Source of the DNA: Saccharomyces mikatae IFO 1815
Lineage: Eukaryota > Ascomycota > Saccharomycetes > Saccharomycetales > Saccharomycetaceae
DNA: 64,000 nucleotides
Reading direction: 5' to 3'
Assembly: GCF_947241705.1 (NCBI RefSeq)
Contig: NC_079265.1
Location: 558,001-622,000 of the forward strand
Part shown: in pieces, positions 49,523 through 59,604 of the stretch
How the letters are laid out: each line of letters starts with the position of its first letter
Position numbering within the stretch: position 1 is the stretch's first letter
Translations under genes and position numbers: made by a program
Notes under the pieces: model-generated
Databases searched by the model: none
The model's input: only the letters and a program-made list of their open reading frames with translations
Told to the model about the DNA's origin: nothing

Positions 49523-51526
49523 TTATTTTTTTACCTTCTCAGTGTCGACGATAGAAATAAACGCCTTTGCTATTGACTTCAAGTCCGTCATCAAACTGAC
49601 ATGACCAGAGGAACTAGCAATTTTACAAACAACTGGAAATCCTCTTTGTTCGGGCAGTAACCATTTATGATGCACAACACCATCGCCTGGACCATAGTAA
49701 AAGTCTTCGTAATTTCCGTCTTTTATATCTTGTATACCATTTACTTTAGCACCTCTAACCGTGGGAACCTTGTTACCATAAACCATCGCCAATGGAGGAT
49801 ATTCTTTATTCTGATCATAAGCTAAGGAATCCAAATAATCCTTAGTACGTTTTAAAGTTCTGGTTAAATACTCACAGCAATTTTCGTAAGATGTATGGAA
49901 GTCTTCATCAGAAGGTATCTCTCTTGGTGATTGTTTGTTGTTGCCCGCTACAGTTCTAACAACAGGTGCATTTAAAACAAACTTAGTAGTTGCATTTAGC
50001 GTTGCTTTAAGCGAAAGTGATGATTTTGTTTTCCTCGGTAATAGCTTTGATTTCTCGTGGGCCATCTTTTCTCTCCTTTCATTAACCAGAGGTGATAAGC
50101 CAAGATCTTTCCAAACGTCTGTATCAAAAAAATCAAAATCATATCTCTCTAGGGTAGTTCTGTCAACAAAACATCTACCATCTAATGGTAGAAAATAAAA
50201 GCTGCTTCTCATGAAAAAATTCGTTTCTTTACTGAAAATGGTTTTATTCCACATCACGTCGTCCCCAAACCTGATAGGGCCCAGGATATTGGGACATTGA
50301 CTCGGTGAACCCACATAGATAATGCCTCTTATCAAATGAGTATAATCTTGTAGAACTTTATGTGCCACCAACCCACCCATTGAATGGGCAATTATGTATA
50401 CTCCCTTCTTGTTTTTTTGCTCATCATAAATCTCCTCTAGTTTATTCTTTAAATGCTCAGCAGATATATCCAACGACAGTCTCCAATCATATCCAAACTG
50501 TTGAACTTTCAGCCTAGGATTTGACTCTAGTTTCTTTATCAATTTTTTGGAGACGTCAACAGGGCCTATGTGTGTTAACATTCCATCAGGAACAATTTCT
50601 TTCTGAGTTTGCAGTTCATCTTCGTCATTGGGCCCAATCAATAAATCTACTTTCGTCATGTTTAGACCTGCCTTTAGTGGGATCCAAATTCGCTTATGAG
50701 TCGTAGCATCTCTTAGCACACTACCACGGTAACCACCCATTATAACAACATCTCCTTCCAATTCATGCCATATAGATTCCAAGCGCGAACGGTAATATCC
50801 GTCATGAGTCTTGTCAAATGGGTCTGCTGTAATCTGTTTTATGGAGTTCTTCAATGCATCCATTTCCAAGGATTCTTTAACGGCTCTAATCCTTGAATTA
50901 TCAATTCCCTTTTCGTCTTTAAATAACTCTATCTCCTCCAAAGAAGAAATGGAATTTGATTTCTTCAGTTTTTGTTTAATTTCATTCTTCCTCAAGTTCT
51001 TTCTGATAAATTCGTCAGGAGTTTTGGGTAGAACTGTTTTGATAATGGCAAAGGGTGAGCTTGACCTAAAATTTGTATTACCAAATGGTAAGGAAAAAGA
51101 GAACGTTTTATGAGAGTTGTCATAATTGCCATTATGTGAGTAAGAAATAATCTCATCGAGATCTTCGTCATCAGGGTCAAGAGATATCGTACTTGCTTGA
51201 GTAAGTTCTATATTTTCATGATAATCATTCCAGGGTTGAACTGATTCCTTTTTTCTTGCAGCCTGCTCATCATCGCTGGTACTTTCTACTCTATTGCTTA
51301 TAACCCTTGCACCCCCGATCAAAGTATCCACTTTCTCAATTGTATCCAATTCACCTTCTGCCTCATTTACAGAAGAAGAGCTTACATCACTACAACTATT
51401 CCTTGAAGCGGGAAGCAATTCCTCATTATACCTTTCATCTTCGGAAATAAGATTACAAACCACTTTTCTCATGACTAAACACTTCTTATTAGACCTCAAT
51501 TCAGCTCCTTTACGTATTACATACAA
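49523..51526 (-). CDS. YJR098C: YJR098C, predicted LCAT-like alpha/beta-hydrolase
   Basis: Uncharacterised protein of 667 residues (about 656 in S. cerevisiae). The N-terminal 230 residues are acidic and Ser-rich without a domain. The rest resembles lecithin:cholesterol acyltransferase-type lipases: strand-turn sequence HVG-like entry, nucleophile elbow AHSMGG at about residue 378, followed by helix VAHKVLQDY, and a late HVSLMTD that could supply the catalytic histidine. The substrate is unknown. A Met at residue 19 is an alternative start. Divergent from YUH1. Confidence 0.9.
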   Translation of the reverse strand: MYVIRKGAELRSNKKCLVMRKVVCNLISEDERYNEELLPASRNSCSDVSSSSVNEAEGELDTIEKVDTLIGGARVISNRVESTSDDEQAARKKESVQPWNDYHENIELTQASTISLDPDDEDLDEIISYSHNGNYDNSHKTFSFSLPFGNTNFRSSSPFAIIKTVLPKTPDEFIRKNLRKNEIKQKLKKSNSISSLEEIELFKDEKGIDNSRIRAVKESLEMDALKNSIKQITADPFDKTHDGYYRSRLESIWHELEGDVVIMGGYRGSVLRDATTHKRIWIPLKAGLNMTKVDLLIGPNDEDELQTQKEIVPDGMLTHIGPVDVSKKLIKKLESNPRLKVQQFGYDWRLSLDISAEHLKNKLEEIYDEQKNKKGVYIIAHSMGGLVAHKVLQDYTHLIRGIIYVGSPSQCPNILGPIRFGDDVMWNKTIFSKETNFFMRSSFYFLPLDGRCFVDRTTLERYDFDFFDTDVWKDLGLSPLVNERREKMAHEKSKLLPRKTKSSLSLKATLNATTKFVLNAPVVRTVAGNNKQSPREIPSDEDFHTSYENCCEYLTRTLKRTKDYLDSLAYDQNKEYPPLAMVYGNKVPTVRGAKVNGIQDIKDGNYEDFYYGPGDGVVHHKWLLPEQRGFPVVCKIASSSGHVSLMTDLKSIAKAFISIVDTEKVKK

Positions 51527-51875
51527 AGATCACAAAGAGCTTTTATCTGGTCTCTTCTTTTTGGGGACACTATTGAGGCTCAATCATTTTTAGGACTTTT
51601 GAGTGATGAGCTATTAACATTCTAGAACTTCTTGACGCTCTTTTACCCGGATTTATATCTTCATGGTTATGTTAGAAAGTGGGAACCCCAGCTACCAATA
51701 TTTCAAATTCGGTGGAGAAAGCGATCTTGATTAATATATTCATATTTTTAATTTTTTACTGACATTGGCACTGTAAGTGGACTTGAATTACAGTAGGAGC
51801 CTGCATTTATGGGAGGTTAGTGGTTCTTTTCGTCAAAAAAGAAATAGCAGTTATTATACGATTCCATAAAAAAGC
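51527..51875. other. YJR098C/YUH1 divergent promoter region
   Basis: Gap of 349 bp that holds a Reb1 core (TTACCCG, 51643-51649) near its YJR098C side. Nothing else recognised. Confidence 0.5.
51643..51649 (-). promoter_or_regulatory. Candidate Reb1 site between YJR098C and YUH1
   Basis: TTACCCG on the plus strand followed by G. It lies 117 bp upstream of YJR098C and 227 bp upstream of YUH1, a typical place for a general regulatory factor in a divergent promoter. Confidence 0.45.
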
Positions 51876-52586
51876 ATGAGCGAAAACGAACGTGCTGTGA
51901 TACCAATCGAATCGAATCCTGCAGTTTTTACAGAGTTCGCACATAAACTAGGTCTAAAAAGGGCATGGGCATATTTTGATATTTACAGTCTAACAGAGCC
52001 GGACTTATTGGCATTCTTACCAAGGCCAGTAAAGGCTGTCGTACTACTATTTCCTGTAACAGCAAATGGGAAAATGAGTGCTAATAAACAAGTTTCGAGA
52101 GCTTTTGATGTTGTATGGTTTAAGCAATCAATTAAGAATGCGTGCGGTTTATATGCTATTCTTCACTCGCTAAGCAATAATCGGTCATTGTTGGAGCCTA
52201 ATTCTGACTTGGCTAATTTTTTGAAATTTCAAAGTGATAATACCGGATCAAAGAGTACGTTTGATGATACCAACACTGACGAATTTGTTTTGAACGTAAT
52301 AAAGGAAAACACGCAAACATTTTCTTCTGGACAAACAGACGCCCCAGAAGCTACTGCAGATATTAACTTACACTATATCACATATGTGGAAGACAACGGT
52401 GAGATATTTGAATTAGATGGAAGGAGTTTGAGCGGGCCCCTTTGTTTGGGAAAGAGTGATCCAAATGCCACTGATTTGGTTGATCAAGATGTAGTCAGAC
52501 TGAGAGTTGCCTCATATATGGAGAATGCTAGTAAAGAGGATGTATTACATTTTGCTATGTTAGGTTTATGCCCCACCTGGGAATGA
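51876..52586 (+). CDS. YUH1: Yuh1, ubiquitin C-terminal hydrolase
   Basis: UCH-family cysteine protease that removes short adducts from the C-terminus of ubiquitin and matures Rub1 (Nedd8). 236 residues as in S. cerevisiae. The catalytic triad is complete: Cys90 in NACGLYA, His166 in DINLHYI and Asp181 in FELDGR; the oxyanion Gln84 precedes Cys90. Convergent with AIM25. Confidence 0.97.
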   Translation: MSENERAVIPIESNPAVFTEFAHKLGLKRAWAYFDIYSLTEPDLLAFLPRPVKAVVLLFPVTANGKMSANKQVSRAFDVVWFKQSIKNACGLYAILHSLSNNRSLLEPNSDLANFLKFQSDNTGSKSTFDDTNTDEFVLNVIKENTQTFSSGQTDAPEATADINLHYITYVEDNGEIFELDGRSLSGPLCLGKSDPNATDLVDQDVVRLRVASYMENASKEDVLHFAMLGLCPTWE

Positions 52587-52649
52587 TAATTACTTATATT
52601 ATTGTATACTTTACTAAGTTATTACGTAGTTTTCAAGTATATAACTTAC

Positions 52650-53633
52650 CTACTCATCATAGCCACCGCCGAAAGAAAGGAAACCCCCAGATTGTCTGGA
52701 ATGTCTTGAAAAATAATCAAAATCAATGGAGACAGCGTTTGCTAATAACACAGCTCTTTGATCTAAAGTTAGTACCTGAGAGCTTAGCATTTCAATAGGA
52801 TAAATATCGTTAAAGCATCTTTGCGAGTCAAATCTTACAATATAAACACCTGTATCGGTAAACAGTTCCCTTCCTAAGCCAACCCAATTTCTATCCACGC
52901 TAGCCATTATCTTTCCCATAGCATCTGTTACGGGGAAGTCGAAGGATAAAAATGGCGCATCTATCTTACCAAATTGATCGAACGCAGAATCTTCTATTCC
53001 ATCTTTCTGGAATAATTCGTAGCGACGTCTCCACAGATGCCAATTTTGAATAGTTTCTCCAACTATCGTTCCTTCTTCACCGTCATGACAATGCGTGGTC
53101 TCATTTCTATTGTCGACATATGCTGAAGGAGGGACGATAGTTTTGATGTGTGAATTGATGAAGGAAAAGGGTCTTTTGATCGTCATTATAACGTTTCCCC
53201 AATTATCAAAGACATCTACTAAAAAAGGTCTATGTAAACGATAAAACTGCCGCATTATCGCTTTTGTTATAGAAAAATCTCTTTCCATCATTGATGCTAT
53301 TTTGTTTCCGTTCACATCCATTATAGCATATCGATTTGCTTGTTCAAAACCTAGAAAGACGTTCATAAATTCCATCTGTCTTTCGATAATAATGGTAGGC
53401 TCGTTGAGGATTGTAGTAGCTACAGGATCATGTATTTTTATTATACCGTTATTGTTATTTTCGTTAAAAGCATATACTGGTGGCGTACTCGTTATTTGAT
53501 TCTTTTCACGAATCACTCTTCTAAAGGACCCATTTCTGATTACTCTACCATGGGAGTTCTTTAATGCTTTGCTTAACGTCGTCAAATTTCTTATACATAA
53601 TCGGTTAATAAAAACCATTTCTGTTCTGTTCAT
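52650..53633 (-). CDS. AIM25: Aim25, phospholipid scramblase-family mitochondrial protein
   Basis: Member of the PLSCR family; in S. cerevisiae it is mitochondrial and affects mitochondrial fitness under stress. 327 residues as in S. cerevisiae. The N-terminus (FINRLCIRNLTTLSKAL) can form a basic amphipathic presequence. The beta-barrel body is recognisable from EPTIIIERQMEFMN through VDRNWVGLGRELFTDTG, and a hydrophobic helix follows near the C-terminus. Whether it moves lipids in yeast is not established. Confidence 0.93.
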   Translation of the reverse strand: MNRTEMVFINRLCIRNLTTLSKALKNSHGRVIRNGSFRRVIREKNQITSTPPVYAFNENNNNGIIKIHDPVATTILNEPTIIIERQMEFMNVFLGFEQANRYAIMDVNGNKIASMMERDFSITKAIMRQFYRLHRPFLVDVFDNWGNVIMTIKRPFSFINSHIKTIVPPSAYVDNRNETTHCHDGEEGTIVGETIQNWHLWRRRYELFQKDGIEDSAFDQFGKIDAPFLSFDFPVTDAMGKIMASVDRNWVGLGRELFTDTGVYIVRFDSQRCFNDIYPIEMLSSQVLTLDQRAVLLANAVSIDFDYFSRHSRQSGGFLSFGGGYDE

Positions 53634-53792
53634 GAGGGTATTGTACCCTGCGCTTGACTTAAATATTTCTTTTTCCTTGTTTTTTCATTTACTCTTTTCA
53701 AATCCTGAAGTTTGCACACTGACTGACATGAGGCTGGGAAAGTAAACGATATGTAGCTTCCTAATTGAGATAATAGTGGAGTTTGATGTAAT

Positions 53793-54097
53793 TGTTGGGA
53801 TTCCATTTTTTATAAGGCAATAATATTAGGTATGTAGATATACTAGAAGTTCTCCTCGGGGATTTAGGAATCCATAAAAGGGAATCTGCAATTCTACACA
53901 ATTCTATAAACATTATTATCATAGTTTTATATGTTGTTATTCATTGATCCTATTACATTATCAATCCTTGCGTTTCAGTTTCCACTAATTTAGATGACTA
54001 TTTCTCATAACTTATGTCATCTTCTAACACCGTATACGATAATATACTAGTAACGTAAATACTAGTTAGTAGATGATACTTGATTTATATTACAACA
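53793..54097 (-). mobile_element. Solo delta LTR of Ty1/Ty2 family (fossil)
   Basis: About 305 bp that match the Ty1/Ty2 delta LTR in reverse orientation from memory, with terminal TGTTG/CAACA-type ends. It is slightly shorter than a full delta (about 334 bp) and has no internal retrotransposon region, so it is a solo LTR left by recombination. I see no clear matching target-site duplication at its outer ends, which suggests some age. It lies 175 bp upstream of a tRNA gene, the preferred Ty1 target zone. Confidence 0.85.
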
Positions 54098-54102
54098 GTT
54101 CT

Positions 54103-54188
54103 AAAATCGTATATGATAATAAATCAGTAACAATGGTTACTAATCAATAAACGATAATTGCATCTTTGCCCGAACACATGTTACAACA
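54103..54188 (-). mobile_element. Older delta LTR fragment (fossil)
   Basis: About 86 bp related to one end of the delta LTR, in the same orientation as the neighbouring solo LTR and more decayed. A 13-bp direct repeat (TTACAACAGTTCT) at 54090 and 54181 flanks it, which may reflect the target site or a local rearrangement. Confidence 0.5.
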
Positions 54189-54271
54189 GTTCTTGCGCTA
54201 TGGGAATGTTTTGTTAAGAATGCTCTAATAAACAAAACAAGTGGATTTATCGAGTATCTTCAACAAACAAT

Positions 54272-54372
54272 GGGAGTTTGGCCGAGTGGTTTAAGGCGTC
54301 AGATTTAGGTGGATTTAACCTCTAAAATCTCTGATATCTTCGGATGCAAGGGTTCGAATCCCTTAGCTCTCA
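54272..54372 (+). tRNA. tL(UAG)J: tRNA-Leu(UAG) with 19-nt intron
   Basis: Class II leucine tRNA. Acceptor GGGAGTT pairs with AGCTCTC, discriminator A at 54372. A box TGGCCGAGTGG and B box GGTTCGAATCC are intact. The anticodon TAG is at 54306-54308. A 19-nt intron (54310-54328) begins one base after the anticodon, as usual for this tRNA; after removal the anticodon arm is five base pairs with a seven-base loop. Mature length is 82 nt before CCA addition. Confidence 0.97.
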
Positions 54373-54375
54373 TTA

Positions 54376-54382
54376 TTTTTTT
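54376..54382 (+). terminator. RNA polymerase III terminator of tRNA-Leu
   Basis: Run of seven T just after the tRNA 3' end, the standard Pol III stop. Confidence 0.85.
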
Positions 54383-54573
54383 GTTTTGTCATTTTTATCA
54401 ACCCAAAAATCCTGCAGATTCGTGCGAGACTTGCTTTGAGACTGAGTTACTACTCAGCAAGAAAAGTAAGAAGCTTTCAGTTGAAGGGCTACTGGCACCT
54501 AGGACTTATATTGTCAATAATTCTTATAACATATAACCACAACGTCTGCTTGGCGAAACTTACATTCAATAAC

Positions 54574-55374
54574 ATGCTTGTTTTCAAAAGAGGTATTCAC
54601 GTAGTACCCAAGCTACCTAATGCCAAGGGACTACTACAAAATGGGATTCCTAAAATACTCAGTTCTATGGGTTTCAAGACGGTATGGTTCGACTATCAGC
54701 GGTATCTATGCGATAAGCTAACACTGGCGACAGCGGGACAGTCTCTTGAATCTTATTACCCATTCCACATATTACTGAAAACTGCAGGAAATCCATTGCA
54801 ATCTAATATTTTCAATTTGGCCTCGTCCATCCACAATAACCATTTATTCGTGGAAAATATTTTACCGTCGACCATCAAGACGGGCACTGATTCGGATGCA
54901 GCGGTAAAGACAGAGCCATCAAGGCTTTTCTTGTCAAGAATTGAAGATTCTTTCGATGGCAGCGACTGGGAAGCTGTAAAAGAGGAGATGATACATCGTG
55001 CCGAGAATGAGGTATTAGGACAAGGCTGGCTGTTTCTCGTCGAAAACAAAGAAAAAAAGCTCTTTATATTAACCACTAATAACAATGGTACCCCGTATTA
55101 TTTCCCCAGGAACCAATCGTTTGATTTAAACAGTGCAATTTCTATCGATGAATTTGGTACCCTAAAGCAAATGGAAAAAATGATCGGAAACTCTACGAAG
55201 CTGAATGGTAAGGTACAGGATTGGACCATGCCTGTAATTTGCGTCAATCTATGGGATCAAGCGTATTTGCATGATTATGGCGTTGGTAACCGATCGAAAT
55301 ACGTGAAAAATGTTCTTGATAACTTGAATTGGTCGGTGGTAAATAATAGGATATTCTCTGGTATCTCGAGGTAG
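54574..55374 (+). CDS. RSM26: Rsm26 (mS42), mitochondrial small ribosomal subunit protein
   Basis: Component of the 37S mitoribosomal subunit with a fold derived from Fe/Mn superoxide dismutase but without catalytic metal ligands. 266 residues from the ATG at 54574 ([13 protein letters not shown]), a basic mitochondrial leader. Conserved C-terminal stretches [19 protein letters not shown] recall the SOD C-terminal motif. The frame is open upstream for 46 codons but that segment starts without a good ATG and follows the tRNA, so it is excluded. The length equals that of S. cerevisiae. Confidence 0.94.
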   Translation: MLVFKRGIHVVPKLPNAKGLLQNGIPKILSSMGFKTVWFDYQRYLCDKLTLATAGQSLESYYPFHILLKTAGNPLQSNIFNLASSIHNNHLFVENILPSTIKTGTDSDAAVKTEPSRLFLSRIEDSFDGSDWEAVKEEMIHRAENEVLGQGWLFLVENKEKKLFILTTNNNGTPYYFPRNQSFDLNSAISIDEFGTLKQMEKMIGNSTKLNGKVQDWTMPVICVNLWDQAYLHDYGVGNRSKYVKNVLDNLNWSVVNNRIFSGISR

Positions 55375-55498
55375 AGAAAGAAGGAGAATAATAGTCTCTC
55401 ATACTCTCTTATATAACTATAAAGATAGGGGTGGAAGGCGATCTACCCAAATCTTTTATATACTGTAAATAATTTTGTTTTATTTTCTCGCTCCTGTT

Positions 55499-56107
55499 TC
55501 AAGCAACCTTAATGGCGATTACCTTATCATTCTCATCCTTCAGCATCGTTGCCCTATTTCTATCACATAAAGGCTTCAAACAGTAATATAGTAGGTTTTC
55601 TGGCATTCCGTGGAATTCCCAATTAATTGTCTCATCACCTTGGCTCAATTCATATAGCGTAACGACTTGATTTAGTTTCCCGCAGTCTTCAAACCATTGC
55701 AATATCAATGAAGCCCAATTATCTACGCTCTTCCATAGTACAAAATATCTCGTAGTTGTGGTATTGCTACTTTTCCTGCCGCTTTGATCGATTGGTAAAC
55801 ACTTGCCTTCTTTTGCCATTTGTAACCAAATTTCACCAATGAATTCCTGTGGTACAGATCTCTGAATGTCTTCATTATTGAAAAGATTATTCGAGGTTTT
55901 CTTTACATCATTATCATCTGTATTTCTACCATCTAGGGTACTATCATTGATTACAGTACCATCAGCAGACATGTACCATATTCTTTTGCTCTTGCAATAT
56001 TGTGATATGATGTCTATCCATGTGCTTATTTGCTGCCGTCTCGTTAAGGAATTAGGCTGACGTGTATACAGCGGCGGAAAGGAATATATTGGAGGTAACG
56101 AAGCCAT
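55499..56107 (-). CDS. VPS25: Vps25, ESCRT-II subunit
   Basis: Subunit of ESCRT-II (two copies per complex with Vps22 and Vps36) that sorts ubiquitinated cargo into multivesicular bodies and nucleates ESCRT-III through Vps20. 202 residues from the ATG at 56107 (MASLPPIYSFPPLYTRQPN). The PPxY-like N-terminal prolines contact Vps22/Vps36 and two winged-helix domains follow. Seventeen in-frame codons upstream to 56158 are not family-like. Convergent with RSM26. Confidence 0.94.
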   Translation of the reverse strand: MASLPPIYSFPPLYTRQPNSLTRRQQISTWIDIISQYCKSKRIWYMSADGTVINDSTLDGRNTDDNDVKKTSNNLFNNEDIQRSVPQEFIGEIWLQMAKEGKCLPIDQSGRKSSNTTTTRYFVLWKSVDNWASLILQWFEDCGKLNQVVTLYELSQGDETINWEFHGMPENLLYYCLKPLCDRNRATMLKDENDKVIAIKVA

Positions 56108-57112
56108 AACGTGTTTGCTATATTGACGGAATAAGAATAACTTTGAGTAACGCTTCAAATTCCCAGATGGGTTAATTGAGAGAACGGGGAGGAAACCACT
56201 GGAAAAGCTAGGTACCGGTAAAGGTTTTCGCCGATCTTACTTGATATCCCGACTTTCATGAAGAGTATTTTTCTTATTAAAGGGGACAACAAATGAGAAA
56301 GACGAAACCGTTCAACGAGCGACTGAAGAAAAATACTTGATATTTTCTATTACTGCAAAAGTATCATGTGTATATATTGCTTACTCTAACCAGCTTTTGT
56401 AGGAAAAGTGAACTGATTTAATGGATCGTTGCAATAAAATTGGGAGCCAACGTTCTCTTTTAAAAAAGTAAGAATTTTTACCACCATGCTCCTGATATTG
56501 TCTACAAATATTCTGTTGTATATAAAACTGTTAGTTAATGTAACTGTCGCCAACCCAAAACAATTCGCATGGAATTTCCCGTTCAGCATCTACTTGAACC
56601 CAATTATCAATTGAAAGGGGTAGAAATAAGAAAAGTTAGACTAGCAGCGCAATGGAATGTATTTGAGAAAAAAAGAGCACGATTAACTACACTTGAAACC
56701 TTCGTTAAATAGGTCGCAAGACAAGTAAGAGCATATTGTCCTCCTACTTTTTTTTCCACATTCAATACACCCCCCCAGTTGGTTATATGTACTTCACATG
56801 TATATGCTGCTCTTTTTGTATGAGGCGCTTACCTGATCGAAACACGAAGGAAAAAAAAGAGATATATAAGCAACGTGATTGCCCCATGAAGTTTTCATTT
56901 CTCTATTTTCTCTCTTCTACTAATCGTCTACCCGTTTAGTACCTTTTTTTTTTTGGTTGTTTTAGTTCACCCCCTGCCTTTTTTTCTCTATCTTGTACTA
57001 TTTAGTCTTTACCTCTATTTATGGATATTGGTCTTGTATTCAATTGTCCTTTGGCGAGGAATAATTAATCAATAGAGTTCCAAAGAAAAAAAATACAAGG
57101 GGGCAGTTAAAA
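56108..57112. other. VPS25 promoter and URA8 promoter region
   Basis: Gap of about 1 kb between divergent genes. It contains T-rich tracts (56745-56757, 56945-56955), a C-run at 56769-56776 and a TATATAAG at about 56862. The small frames inside it look spurious. I could not identify a regulator site with confidence. Confidence 0.5.
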
Positions 57113-58855
57113 ATGAAGTACGTTGTTGTTTCCGGCGGTGTTATCTCAGGTATTGGTAAGGGAGTTTTAGCGTCCTCTACTGGGATGCTACTGAAGACCC
57201 TAGGCTTAAAGGTTACTTCCATCAAAATTGACCCATACATGAATATCGATGCAGGGACAATGTCTCCCTTGGAACACGGTGAGTGTTTTGTACTCGATGA
57301 TGGTGGAGAAACGGACTTGGACCTCGGTAATTATGAGCGCTACCTCGGTATTACCTTAAGCAGGGACCACAATATCACCACTGGCAAGATATACTCTCAT
57401 GTGATTGCCAGAGAAAGGAAAGGTGATTATCTGGGTAAGACCGTGCAAATTGTACCTCATTTGACTAATGCCATCCAGGATTGGATTCAGCGAGTTTCGA
57501 AGATCCCGGTGGATAACACAGGCTTAGAACCAGACGTCTGTATTATTGAACTGGGTGGTACTGTAGGTGATATTGAAAGTGCACCCTTTGTGGAAGCATT
57601 ACGTCAATTTCAGTTCGAAGTGGGAAGAGAAAATTTTGCTTTGATTCATGTTTCACTGGTACCTGTTATTCACGGTGAACAGAAGACCAAACCCACCCAA
57701 GCAGCAGTCAAGGATTTAAGGTCTTTGGGCCTTATTCCTGATGTGATTGCCTGTAGATGCAGCGAGGAACTCAACAAGAGCACCATCGAAAAGATCGCCA
57801 TGTTCTGTCATGTGGGGCCAGAGCAAGTTGTCAACGTTCATGATGTTAACTCCACGTACCACGTGCCTTTGTTGCTGCTGAAGCAATGTATGATCGACTA
57901 TCTCCATTCGAGGTTGAAATTAGGCGAAGTATTTTTATCTCCAGAAGACAAGGAAAGAGGATCCTTGTTATTGAATAACTGGGAGAATATGACCAAAAAC
58001 TTGGATGAATCTGACGATATTGTTAAGATTGCCCTTGTAGGCAAGTACACTGACTTAAAGGATTCGTACTTGTCTGTGACCAAATCTTTAGAACACGCAA
58101 GTATGAAGTGTCGTCGTCAATTAGAAATTCTTTGGGTGGAGGCAAGTAACCTAGAGCCTGAAACCCAAGAGGTCGACAAGAACAAGTTTCACGACTCATG
58201 GAATAAACTCAGTTCTGCCGATGGGATTTTGGTGCCTGGCGGGTTTGGCACGAGAGGCATCGAGGGAATGATTCTTGCTGCCAAATGGGCCCGCGAATCT
58301 GGCGTCCCCTTTCTTGGCGTCTGTCTTGGCTTACAGGTTGCTGCTATCGAGTTTGCCCGTCATGTGATAGGCCGCCCACACAGCAGCTCTACAGAATTTT
58401 TGGATGAATCACTTTTGGCTCCTGAAGACCAGGTAGTTATATACATGCCCGAGATCGATAAGGAACACATGGGCGGAACAATGAGATTAGGGTTGAGGCC
58501 CACCATTTTCCAGCCGAATTCACAATGGAGCCACGTAAGGAAGCTTTATGGCGGAGTCAATGAAGTGCATGAAAGACATCGTCATCGGTATGAAATAAAT
58601 CCTAAATTAGTGGACGATATGGAGTCACATGGCTTTGTATTTGTTGGTAAGGACCAAACAGGCCAGCGGTGCGAGATATTCGAGTTACGAGAGCACCCGT
58701 ACTACGTAGGCACCCAATACCATCCAGAGTATACATCCAAGGTGTTAGAACCATCCAGACCGTTTTGGGGGCTTGTGGCTGCAGCCTCCGGAATTCTTGA
58801 TGAAGTAATCAACGACATAAATGCAGCCGCAGGAAATGAAAATGAAAATGAATGA
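57113..58855 (+). CDS. URA8: Ura8, CTP synthase
   Basis: Amination of UTP to CTP with glutamine as nitrogen donor; minor isozyme of Ura7, able to form filaments in starved cells. 580 residues. The N-terminal synthetase domain begins with KYVVVSGGVISGIGKG (P-loop) and holds the UTP/Mg segment IDAGTMSPLEHGE. The C-terminal class I glutaminase domain has the nucleophile Cys404 in GVCLGLQ and the His/Glu pair in YHPE. Ura7 is the alternative assignment; the neighbours SOD1 and VPS25 decide for Ura8. Confidence 0.96.
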   Translation: MKYVVVSGGVISGIGKGVLASSTGMLLKTLGLKVTSIKIDPYMNIDAGTMSPLEHGECFVLDDGGETDLDLGNYERYLGITLSRDHNITTGKIYSHVIARERKGDYLGKTVQIVPHLTNAIQDWIQRVSKIPVDNTGLEPDVCIIELGGTVGDIESAPFVEALRQFQFEVGRENFALIHVSLVPVIHGEQKTKPTQAAVKDLRSLGLIPDVIACRCSEELNKSTIEKIAMFCHVGPEQVVNVHDVNSTYHVPLLLLKQCMIDYLHSRLKLGEVFLSPEDKERGSLLLNNWENMTKNLDESDDIVKIALVGKYTDLKDSYLSVTKSLEHASMKCRRQLEILWVEASNLEPETQEVDKNKFHDSWNKLSSADGILVPGGFGTRGIEGMILAAKWARESGVPFLGVCLGLQVAAIEFARHVIGRPHSSSTEFLDESLLAPEDQVVIYMPEIDKEHMGGTMRLGLRPTIFQPNSQWSHVRKLYGGVNEVHERHRHRYEINPKLVDDMESHGFVFVGKDQTGQRCEIFELREHPYYVGTQYHPEYTSKVLEPSRPFWGLVAAASGILDEVINDINAAAGNENENE

Positions 58856-58903
58856 ATAGATGTACTTCCTATTTACTTATATACGAGGTTTAAGTATATT
58901 AAT

Positions 58904-58933
58904 ATTAACATTAACGTTAACGTTAACATCAAC
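58904..58933 (+). repeat. Hexanucleotide repeat before SOD1 stop
   Basis: Five units of ATTAAC/GTTAAC/ATCAAC (58904-58933) fill almost the whole gap between the URA8 and SOD1 3' ends, ending one base before the SOD1 stop codon. Confidence 0.75.
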
Positions 58934-58934
58934 A

Positions 58935-59399
58935 TTAGTTGGTTAATCCAATGACACCACAGGCTGGTCTAGGACCGGCGTTACCAGTCTTCAAAGATTC
59001 TTCTGTGTCACCCTTACCTAAGTCATCTTGACCGCCGTGGATAACAACACTCCTGCCAACAACGGAGGTAGGACCGATAAGCTTGATCAAAGAATCCTTG
59101 AAAGAGCCCTTGGCCACACCATTGGCGTCTGTCTGAAGGTTACCCATGTCACCTACGTGTCTGACTTCGTCAGTTGGGGCACCATGTGTCTTTTTAAAAG
59201 GGTTGAAGTGGGGACCAGCAGAGACACAACCATTGGTGGCGTCTCCAAACTCGTGAATATGGAACCCTCGTAGCGCGTTAGGGCTGTTACCAGCAATCTC
59301 GTATGAGATTGTCGTAGGTTCAGATTCAGAAGTTTGCTCGAACTTGACAACACCGGAAACACCGGCATCACCCTTTAACACTGCAACTGCTTGGACCAT
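58935..59399 (-). CDS. SOD1: Sod1, copper/zinc superoxide dismutase
   Basis: Converts superoxide to oxygen and hydrogen peroxide in the cytosol and mitochondrial intermembrane space. 154 codons as in S. cerevisiae. All metal ligands are present (counting Met as 1): His47, His49, His64, His72, His81, Asp84 and His121; the disulfide cysteines are in CVSAG and CGVIG. The copper-site region reads GFHIHEFGD. Convergent with URA8 and divergent from ADO1. Confidence 0.98.
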   Translation of the reverse strand: MVQAVAVLKGDAGVSGVVKFEQTSESEPTTISYEIAGNSPNALRGFHIHEFGDATNGCVSAGPHFNPFKKTHGAPTDEVRHVGDMGNLQTDANGVAKGSFKDSLIKLIGPTSVVGRSVVIHGGQDDLGKGDTEESLKTGNAGPRPACGVIGLTN

Positions 59400-59535
59400 T
59401 ATTAGACAATTGTACTTTATTTATGTGCGCGATTGCTTTTTGGCTTTCTTTTCCACAGAATAAATGATGACTGCAACTGATTGCGTGCTCAAAATCTGCT
59501 ACTTATATAGCAGCCTACGATGGCGAGCCCAGCGA

Positions 59536-59604
59536 AGGGGATGACCGCTTACTAATTCCGAAGCACCGGTTCAACGCTCCGGGCGTGATGGAATGGGTGC
59601 CCCT
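59536..59604 (-). promoter_or_regulatory. Two STRE cores upstream of SOD1
   Basis: AGGGG (59536-59540) and CCCCT (59600-59604), in opposite orientation, 137-205 bp upstream of the SOD1 start. Msn2/Msn4 control would fit the stress role of SOD1. Confidence 0.4.

Larger units (their letters stand above)
53634..54271. other. AIM25 promoter and tRNA upstream region with delta LTR remains
   Basis: Gap of 638 bp, about half of which is a solo delta LTR and a further LTR remnant. The rest is AT-rich promoter DNA. Confidence 0.7.

Noticed and set aside
54436-54573. 46-codon in-frame extension of RSM26 toward the tRNA gene
   Set aside because: Not conserved in the known protein and would remove the mitochondrial leader from the N-terminus.
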